From positions 1 to 19,532 of the forward strand of contig JAXGPL010000029.1 in assembly GCA_040766985.1 (NCBI GenBank): a stretch of DNA of 19,532 bases, written 5' to 3'. Below the pieces are notes generated by a model, which saw only the letters and a list, made by a program, of their open reading frames with translations, had not been told where the DNA came from and ran no database searches. This stretch comes from JAXGPL01 sp040766985 (GTDB taxonomy: Bacteria; Bacillota; Sulfobacillia; JAUYEG01). A program made the translations under genes and the position numbers. Within the stretch, counting starts at the first letter, position 1, and the number at the start of each line of letters is the position of its first letter. Positions 13,845-19,532 of the stretch are shown piece after piece.

Positions 13845-15497
13845 TCAGTCGAACAGCCTAACCCCCACCAACCTGCGCCCCTCGTCCGCCAGGAAGTACA
13901 GGACCCCGTCGTCGCCCCAGGTGATGTGGAAGAACGGTTCGCCGGGCAGGAGTGAGAGGCGGGCGGAGGCGGTTTCCAGGAGCCAGATCTGGTTTTCGAC
14001 CTGGAGCAGGAGCTCGGTGCCGTCCGGCGACCACTCGTGCGGCATGACGTCGATCGGCGCGGTGAGGACGGGGGCCGGGTCGCCGCTGGTGGTGCCGGGG
14101 GCGGCGATGACGGTCTGCCAGTAGGCGTCGCTGCGGCGCGCGTAGGCCATCTTGCTCCCGTCTGAGGACCAGCGGGCGAGGCCAATTTCGTGCCCGGCCC
14201 CGGAAACCGTCAGCGCGGGCGACGATGTGCCGGCGGCGAGGTCGTGAATCAGGACTTCGCCGAGGTATTCCCAGCCGAGTTTCTGGGAGGCCAGGCGGGG
14301 CGCACCGGTCCCGGCCGCGTCCGCACCAGCCCCTGGCAGCCAGTGCGGGTAGGCCTGGAGGCTCCAGCGGATGTTCTCGCCCTCGGTGTCGGCGGGATGG
14401 ACGACGGTCGGCGCGCCGCTGCCGTCCGCGCCAAACAGGAGCAGGCCGTCGAAGGACGCGACGGCGATATGGGTTTCGTCGGGCGACCAGGCGGTGCCGG
14501 GGACGGTGCCCTTGACGGTGGCCAGGGTGCGGGTGGAGTTGGTTTCCAGGTCAAGGACGAAGACCCGACACGGCTCACCGAGGTCGGCATTGTCGGCGTA
14601 GACAACGTACCGGCCGGTCGGCGAAAGCGCAGCGCTCTTGTAGTTGCACTCGTCGATTGTCGCGACCACGCGCCCGCCGGGGACGGCGACGACGCAGGCA
14701 ACATCGCGGCCATCGCTATGGCCGGTGAGCAGCACGCGGCCGGCGCGGGCGTTGCCCTGGTTAAGGAAACCTCCCACAAACGGCAGCGCAATGTCCGCCA
14801 CGCCCGTTGCGCTGACCGGCTCGACCATGCCGAGTGCGGCGAGCACATTGAGGACATCGAGGCGGTCGGGGGCAAGCTCGCGGGCCTCGGCGACGTAGCG
14901 GGATGCTTCGTCGCGCAGGCCTTCCTGCAGGTAGAGGCGTGCTGCATGCATGATGGCGTCGACATCGGGCGGCGTGCGGTCGGCCGCCTCGGCTGCGGTA
15001 TAGAGGTCGGCCAGCAGCCGGATGTGCATCACGGTACCGAGGAAGTCGGGGTCTTCGCCGATCTGGGCCCCTTCGGCGTGCGTGGCGGCGCGGGTTGCGA
15101 CCGAGGCGATGTGGTGCCGATCAAGGAAACCCGCTATCTCCACATAGATGTTCTGATTGCTGACATCTAGGCTGAGCGCGGCGATGTAGGCCTCGCCGAC
15201 GTCGGCGGCGAGGCCGGGTGATGTGGCCGGCGCCGTCGCCGAGTCGTGGGCCGCTGCCCACCCGAGCAGGACGGCGGCCGTCGCAGCCTTGGACTCGACG
15301 GTCGCACCGGGCCCGGCCCTGGAAACCGCCTCGACCGCCTCGGCGACCCGGCCGGCGGCGAGGTGTCGTTCGACTTGGGTTTCGAGCGGGACGGCGGACG
15401 CGGCGCGGGCGCGGTAGATCAGCACTGCCCCAACAGCGAGCCCGATAAGCGCGAGCACCAGGTAGATCCGAACGAACTTGCTGCGTAAAGGCATCAT
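13845..15497 (-). CDS. membrane-anchored TPR-like / TolB-type beta-propeller protein
   Basis: A 550-residue protein. Residues 9-29 are a single transmembrane anchor (YLVLALIGLAVGAVLIY) after a basic N-terminus, so the rest is probably outside the cytoplasm. Residues ~35-215 are Ala-rich helices in TPR-like pairs (ETQVERHLAAGRVAEAVEAV…). Residues ~220-550 are a six- or seven-bladed propeller with repeated PD40/WD40-like blade motifs: LSPTGRYVVYAD, WSPDETHIAVASFDG, WSSDGSKMAYARR, WSPDGTELLLQVE and WGDDGVLYFLADE. Such architectures serve as protein-interaction scaffolds or sensors at the cell surface; no catalytic motif is seen. It is intact over 1.65 kb although its neighbours are decayed, and is flanked by repeat A copies 1 and 2. 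Confidence 0.85.
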   Translation of the reverse strand: MMPLRSKFVRIYLVLALIGLAVGAVLIYRARAASAVPLETQVERHLAAGRVAEAVEAVSRAGPGATVESKAATAAVLLGWAAAHDSATAPATSPGLAADVGEAYIAALSLDVSNQNIYVEIAGFLDRHHIASVATRAATHAEGAQIGEDPDFLGTVMHIRLLADLYTAAEAADRTPPDVDAIMHAARLYLQEGLRDEASRYVAEARELAPDRLDVLNVLAALGMVEPVSATGVADIALPFVGGFLNQGNARAGRVLLTGHSDGRDVACVVAVPGGRVVATIDECNYKSAALSPTGRYVVYADNADLGEPCRVFVLDLETNSTRTLATVKGTVPGTAWSPDETHIAVASFDGLLLFGADGSGAPTVVHPADTEGENIRWSLQAYPHWLPGAGADAAGTGAPRLASQKLGWEYLGEVLIHDLAAGTSSPALTVSGAGHEIGLARWSSDGSKMAYARRSDAYWQTVIAAPGTTSGDPAPVLTAPIDVMPHEWSPDGTELLLQVENQIWLLETASARLSLLPGEPFFHITWGDDGVLYFLADEGRRLVGVRLFD

Positions 15498-15681
15498 CGT
15501 GCTTAGTCGACTTCCTTCCTGGCCCGTGCGTGCCTAAGGTCAAACGCTAGGATTCCGTGCGCCCGCCACCAACCCTGCCGACAGATGATGGGCGAGGTGG
15601 GGGGCAGGGTTGGCTGCGCGGCGCGGCGGGCGAGGGGGCGCAGGCGCGGGGCTGGGCGCAGGCGCGGGGCTGGAGGCAGGC
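15498..15681. other. upstream region with inverted and tandem repeats
   Basis: A perfect 10-bp inverted repeat CAACCCTGCC/GGCAGGGTTG lies at 15570-15579 and 15603-15612. An 18-bp unit (GGCGCAGGCGCGGGGCTG) occurs twice in tandem from 15637. The promoter of the minus-strand propeller gene should be here; none is evident. Confidence 0.5.
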
Positions 15682-15833
15682 GACTTGGTCTCAGAAGGCC
15701 CACATCGGCCAGGAATGTGTACTCGGGGAACTCCACGTTCTGTAAAAAGGGACCCGCAACGACCTTTAGGGGCCTTTTAGGGTCGTTTGCTTGCAGGATT
15801 GGTGCGTGGAAAGACCGGGTTTCCCAGAACCAG
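15682..15833 (+). repeat. repeat A, copy 2
   Basis: Begins GACTTGGTCTCAGAAGGCCC, like copy 3. It has a central AACGACC…GGTCGTT hairpin (15758-15787) and the linker TTGCAGGATTGGTGC. The right part is AAAGACCGGGTTTCCCAG, in which the hairpin is imperfect. Same orientation as the other copies. Confidence 0.8.
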
Positions 15834-15969
15834 CCCCCGCACCACATCCTCCACAGGGGCCACTGATGGGCGGTTGGTCGGAGCTCGCAATCCCTCGGGT
15901 GAAGTGGGTTGCCATAATTTGGTATATATGGTAGGGTGGTGATGTGGAGGTAGGTTTCCAGGAGGGAAC

Positions 15970-16680
15970 GCAGTTGTGGACTTGAAAATGCCCCGCGCGA
16001 GCTGGTGCTCAGGCGCGACGGGCGTAGTGGTTTGGAATGCCTGCTGTATGCGCTGCTGGCCCCACGGGTTGCCAGCACGCGGCGCTCGCGGCAAAGGTTG
16101 GTGTCACGCGCCACGCGGCCGCCAGGGCTTGCCGGAGCCTTGCGCAAGGTGGGTGGATGCTGTTCTCAACCCCGGTGGCAGGAGCATCAGGCCGGTGGCG
16201 ACGATGCCCAGCCAGTACCAGGAGCGGCTCGCGGTCCTGGTGCTGGCCCGCGATGCGGCTCGCAACAAAGGCGAGTTCCTCATGAAGCGCTTTCTCACTG
16301 CAAGGGTTGCCAGCGATCAGTATGTGGATAGCGCAGGACCTGAATATCTCACCAGCCCCGTCACCAAGGAACTGCTCGAGCTTGACCGTTACTACTTCCA
16401 GGCAGGTGTGGCTTTGAGTTCAACGTCCACAGCACACAAAGGTCACGGCCCGCCATCCCAGCGAGCGGGAGCTACGAAGACTCATCCAGCGCGACGCCAT
16501 CAAGAAGGGCCTCTGCCAGGATAACGGATCCGGCTAGTGGTCATTACTGCACAGCAATTGCATCCAGATATCCTTGGAAAACCTCATTCCCGCCCACTCC
16601 CGCGCCGCCTGATCGACTTCAGGGGCCCGTACTACCGTGAGCTGGCCCGGTTGTGCGCGAACTATGCCAGGGCGGGTTAG
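15970..16680 (+). pseudogene. winged-helix plus nuclease-like protein, multiply frameshifted
   Basis: Protein-like segments in rotating frames assemble in a sensible order. RELVLRRDGRSGLECLLYAL comes first. AALAAKVGVTRHAAARACRS and LAQGGWM follow and suit a winged-helix. A helical stretch (QERLAVLVLARDAARNKGEF) and EYLTSPVTKELLELDRYYFQ then lead to AFEFN, and after a damaged spot to ARHPSERELRRLIQRDAIKK, LVVITAQQL and DFRGPYYRELARLCANYARA (stop 16678-16680). 'LELDRYY…FEFN(…)…RDAIKKGLC…LVVIT' resembles the acidic-residue/beta-strand pattern of PD-(D/E)XK or Vsr-like nucleases, in which FEFNGPQH is a frequent motif; the GPQH part is disrupted here. The nuclease identity is an inference. At least four frame changes make it non-functional as it stands. 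Confidence 0.55.
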
Positions 16681-16758
16681 CTGCCCCGCCCGAGTACGGG
16701 CAGAGGTAGGCGAGCACGGCAGGCCGACCTCCGTTTGCGGGCCCGCCGGCCGCGAGGG

Positions 16759-16930
16759 GACTTGGCCTCAGAAGACCAGGTCTGCCAGGGGATGCGTACT
16801 GGGAAAGCCCGATTCTGAGAAATGAGGACCCAAAACCTTTTGGCGCTCTTTAAGGTTGTTCTGGCGACCAGGTTCTGGGAATTGGTGCTCAGGAAGACCC
16901 GGTTTCCGGAAACCTGGTCTCCAAGGGTCC
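16759..16930 (+). repeat. repeat A, copy 3
   Basis: Begins GACTTGGCCTCAGAAGACC and continues with a left element GTACTGGGAAAGCCCGATTC. The central hairpin is degenerate (AACCTT…AAGGTT, about 16836-16856). The linker is TTCTGGGAATTGGTGCTCAG. The right element is a near-perfect 24-bp palindrome without loop (16896-16919: GACCCGGTTTCC then GGAAACCTGGTC). Confidence 0.85.
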
Positions 16931-16959
16931 ATCACCCTGGCCGGCCCGAGGCGGGTTGG

Positions 16960-17100
16960 CTCACGCCGCCCGAGCCACCTCCGCCGCCTCCGCCGCCCAC
17001 GCCGCCCGCGCCACCTCCGCCGCCTCCGCCGCCTCCGCCGCCCACGCAGCCCGCGCCGCCCGCGCCGCCTCCGCCACCCACGCCACCTGCCTCACCCACC
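16960..17100 (+). repeat. GCC/CCG-type trinucleotide low-complexity tract
   Basis: About 140 bases of nearly pure CCG-CCT-CCG-CCC-ACG triplets. In one frame it would spell polyproline and in others polyalanine or polyarginine. It lies directly after repeat A copy 3, outside any credible gene. Confidence 0.85.
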
Positions 17101-17185
17101 ACGCTAACACGCCAGCGAGGGTCGCCCGCCCGCCCAAGCGGCAACGCAAGCAGGCACTTTAGGTGAGCCCCCGACCACTGGGCAC

Positions 17186-18429
17186 ATGGAAACCACCACG
17201 CCCACCGCGCCTCCGGCGCAATATCACCATCATGGCTCTGACCAGCGGTATCGGCCGAAATGGGTCGATGATGCCGTGGTCGCCGGTGCTGTCTCTGATT
17301 CTACGGGACCTTCTCGGCCACCGAACTGATCACCGGGGCGGCCACCGCGCTCCGGATGGTGCTTTCGCGCAACGTGCCAGTACCTGGGCGGGCGGTTGGC
17401 GGACCGGTTTGGGCGGGTGCCTGTGATCGCGTGGCCCGGCGTGGATGTCGGGGCTGCGATCGCGGCCTGCGCGCTGGCTCGCAACTGGCAGGTGTTTGCG
17501 GTCCTTACGCCTTCTACCACGCGGGGCATGCGATTCAGGGGCCGGTGTTCTCGTCGATCATCGGCGAATCGGTGCCGGCGGCCGGCGCGGCCGCGCCTTC
17601 AGCCGCAACGAGCTTGGCCATCGGCATCGGCGTGGTCGCCGGGCCGCTGACTGGCTCGTATCTCATGTCGGCGTGTACGCGCGGTTTGCTGGCGGCTTCA
17701 GGGTGCTGTTCCTCATGGCGCCGGGGCCAAGGTACCGCCCAACTCCGCGAAACCCGCCCCACGGAGCCCATACACCGCCGCCTTCGCTCTCCGCGACCTG
17801 GCCAAACCGACCATGGCGGGCCATAATGTCCTCGTCGCCGTGAACGTGCTGCTTTCGCCGACGATGTGGGGCCGTTCCTGTCGCTGCACGCCAGCGACGT
17901 GATGGGTCTCAGCCGCCCGGCGATCAACCGGCTTGCGGCCGCCGGTTCGGCTGCCGGGGTCCTTGTGACATTCGTTGTCGGACACATCATCGCGAGATTC
18001 GGGGCGGCGAGGGTGCTGCGGCTCGCCATCCCCGCACTGGCCGCGGCCAGCCTGCTTTGGTCTTGGCAGCGTTCCGTCCCTACGATCTTCGCGTGTTATG
18101 TCCTGATGTACGGGGTCTTCGAGTTCATGATGATCTCCTCGGAAGCGTTCCGGGTGCAGGCCGTCCCCGACGAAGTGCGAGGTCGCGCGCTGGGCGGCAT
18201 GGGCATGGTCAACGGCCTGGTGACGGCGCCGCTCGTGCCGGTGGCGAGCGCCCTCCGCGCGTCCGTGGGCAGCGGGGCACCGTTCTACCTGGCTCTTCTT
18301 CCAGCGGCGGCCGGACTCTGGGCCGTCATCTCGTGGAGCAGGGCGCATGCCGGCTCCGCGCCTCCAACCAGCGCGACCCTAGTGTCCGAATCCCACGACG
18401 CGGGCGTCAGCCCGCCTCCACCCGGGTAG
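17186..18429 (+). pseudogene. second MFS transporter, 5' half frameshifted
   Basis: The second half (17866-18429) is an intact open frame of six predicted helices, including VVGHIIARFGAARVLRLAIP (the second A-motif loop, H-x3-RFGAARVL), and ends with a Pro-rich tail. The first half is spread over several frames. NITIMALTSGIGRNGSMMPW and LSLILRDL give helix 1; LADRFGRVPVIAW is the first A-motif loop (around 17396-17430); AIQGPVFSSIIGESVPAAGA and GIGVVAGPLTGSYLM follow. At least four indels are required. The ATG at 17186 (METTTPTAPPA) is a plausible original start. The protein is unrelated in sequence to the MFS gene at 8745. Substrate unknown. Confidence 0.65.
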
Positions 18430-18496
18430 TTCTCCGAGCAGGCAGGTGGAGAGGGAAAGGGTAGGCGGGCGGGCAATCTGGGCGTTGCGCGTACAG

Positions 18497-18640
18497 GTCG
18501 GCCAGGGATTAGGGTGTATGGAGACCTGGTTTCCAGAAACCCGGTCGCCAAACGACCTCCAAGCCCCTTTGTGGTCGTTTTGAGTACCAATTTTCACAGA
18601 TAGGTGCTCAAAACAACCAGGTCTCTCGGAAACCTGGTCG
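18497..18640 (+). repeat. repeat A, copy 4
   Basis: Left hairpin around 18523-18546 (GACCTGGTTTC/AGAAACCCGGTC). Central hairpin AAACGACC (18550-18557)/GGTCGTTT (18573-18580). Linker TAGGTGCTCA. Right hairpin ACCAGGT (18616-18622)/ACCTGGT (18632-18638). It shows the three-hairpin layout most clearly. Confidence 0.85.
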
Positions 18641-18684
18641 CCCCGCAACCTCATGCCGCGACGCGACCACCCCCGTGCCTGCGG

Positions 18685-18780
18685 CAGGCCTCGCCCGCGC
18701 CCGCCGCAGGCGTTGTCAGCCCCTCACAGGCCCCGCCCGCGCCCGCGGCAGCCGCTGTCACCCGAGACAGGCCCCGCCCC
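18685..18780 (+). repeat. ~42-bp GC-rich tandem repeat (2.3 copies)
   Basis: Units starting CAGGCC(T/C)CGCCCGCGCCCG occur at 18685, 18727 and (partial) 18768. It lies directly after repeat A copy 4, mirroring the low-complexity tract after copy 3. Confidence 0.75.
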
Positions 18781-19263
18781 GCCTTCTACTCGCCACTCAT
18801 CTTGCGTAAATTGATGAAGAGTCGGCAGGATATGCCAATTGGCGCCGCGAAGCAGAGGGCAATCGGCTATCCCCCCGGAGGGAGATATGAGGCGGCGGAC
18901 TTACCGTGCGTGCCGGATGTGTAGGACTGGACCTTTTCTCATCATCGTTGTTGCTCCTTTTTGCGCCCTTCGCTACGTCCCTGACACCTAATCGCCAGCC
19001 CATCGACGGCGGGTCTATGTCATATGGCTCGGCCGGCCGAACCCGGTGTCCTTTTGCGCAATCTGCTCCCTGGTGAAATGTGCCCTTAGCCCATCTAAGC
19101 TGCCGGAAGGCGGCTTGAGAGGATGACGGAGGGGGGATGTGGACGGCGGAGGATCGCAGGCCCAACCGGCTGCTGGAGGTCATTTGGTTCTTGCATACGG
19201 CGGCTTCCATGGGGATGTCCGGCCAGGCAAAGCTGGTTTGACTTTGGGGAGGTGTCATCCGAG
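18781..19263. other. mostly empty region with one possible small ORF
   Basis: The only candidate is a 34-codon ORF at 18887-18991 on the plus strand, preceded by GGAGGG. It is basic and Cys-containing at the N-terminus and then hydrophobic (PFLIIVVAPFCALRYV). The same frame continues past its TAA with another Cys-containing stretch, so it may be a relic. No tRNA, riboswitch or strong promoter was recognised before the lipoprotein gene. Confidence 0.3.
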
Positions 19264-19532
19264 TTGAAGAGAATCGTCTTGCTCTTCTTGACGCTGTCTT
19301 TGGTGCTCTCAAGCTGCCAACTGATCGGCCTGGGGGGAAGCGGCGTCACGTTCCTCTACTCAGGCGAGGTCACGACACTCAACTACCTGACCACGAGCAC
19401 GACTAACGAGTACGCCATTGCCGCCAACGTCGTCGACGGCCTCGTGGAGCACGATCAGTACGGCGTTATCAAGCCCAGCTTAGCAACAACGTGGACCACT
19501 TCGCCCGACGGCAAGGTTTGGACGTTCAATCT
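19264..19532 (+). CDS. ABC transporter substrate-binding lipoprotein, family 5 (OppA/DppA type), 5' part only
   Basis: The first ~89 codons are present. TTG 19264 follows GGGGAGGTG (19246-19254), and the product begins with a lipoprotein signal peptide: a basic pair, a hydrophobic run LLFLTLSLVLSSC and a lipobox LSSC whose Cys would be lipidated. The mature start (VTFLYSGEVTTLNYLTT…NEYAIAANVVDGLVEHDQYG… then PSLATTWTTSPDGKVWTFN) is the classic entry of the extracellular solute-binding family 5 fold, which binds oligopeptides, dipeptides, nickel or sugars for an ABC importer. An in-frame GTG at 19252 is a possible alternative start but sits too close to the ribosome-binding site. Permease and ATPase genes would be expected downstream, outside the window. 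Confidence 0.88.
   Translation, partial: MKRIVLLFLTLSLVLSSCQLIGLGGSGVTFLYSGEVTTLNYLTTSTTNEYAIAANVVDGLVEHDQYGVIKPSLATTWTTSPDGKVWTFN

Noticed and set aside
14190..15170. Long plus-strand open frame opposite the propeller gene
   Set aside because: Gly/Val/Asp-rich antisense shadow; the minus-strand gene has a membrane anchor and repeated blade motifs.
16822..17166. Polyproline-rich ORF
   Set aside because: It begins inside repeat A and its proline run comes from the CCG/CCT triplet tract; no ribosome-binding site.
13620..18640. Repeat A considered as a CRISPR or attachment-site array
   Set aside because: Copies are kilobases apart, longer than CRISPR repeats and separated by whole genes; no integrase is visible. 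A mobile-element or structured-RNA origin fits better.

Overview
The window is GC-rich bacterial DNA with a low density of intact genes. The gene families point to an anaerobic Chloroflexota or deep actinobacterial lineage. These include a flavodoxin-ferredoxin fusion, a flavodoxin, secreted proteins with repeated WDIDK-type domains, a TPR/beta-propeller protein, a family-5 solute-binding lipoprotein and c-di-GMP riboswitches. The lineage is an inference from family content; there is no rRNA or tRNA here to test it.

Layout. 1-142: tail of a secreted or envelope protein, Gmad2-like. 201-1087 (minus): a metallophosphoesterase translationally coupled to a small membrane protein. 1288-2577: a flavodoxin/2[4Fe-4S] protein and a convergent stand-alone flavodoxin. 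2802-5180: gene relics, namely an unknown gene in three frames, a MerR regulator with its middle missing but its 19-bp-spacer promoter intact, and a receiver-like protein flanked by two copies of a ~150-bp repeat (repeat B). 5885-8620: a c-di-GMP-I riboswitch with an overlapping terminator, a large secreted protein with two tandem ~220-residue domains whose signal peptide is cut off by a one-base frameshift, and a terminator. 8745-10341: an intact MFS transporter and a holin/YvlD-like membrane protein. 10485-12182: a second c-di-GMP-I riboswitch and terminator, followed by a secreted-protein gene ruined by a stop at codon 2 and many frameshifts. 12949-13274: a small frameshifted gene.

13405-18660 is built modularly. 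Four copies of a ~140-170-bp hairpin-rich repeat (repeat A), all in one orientation, separate a TPR/beta-propeller gene (intact, minus), a nuclease-like gene (decayed) and a second MFS transporter (5' half decayed). 18685-19263 is GC tandem repeat and mostly empty sequence, and an oligopeptide-type solute-binding lipoprotein gene starts at 19264 and runs off the end.

Functional reading: the most coherent theme is c-di-GMP control of secreted surface proteins. Two independent riboswitches sit at 5.9 and 10.5 kb, each followed at once by an intrinsic terminator and then a gene with a signal peptide. Indels are strongly clustered: 6.25-10.34 kb and 13.85-15.5 kb are clean, while the relic stretches change frame every 50-200 bases. 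That favours real decay over uniform sequencing error, but read-level checks would be needed, above all for the single-base shift near 6253.
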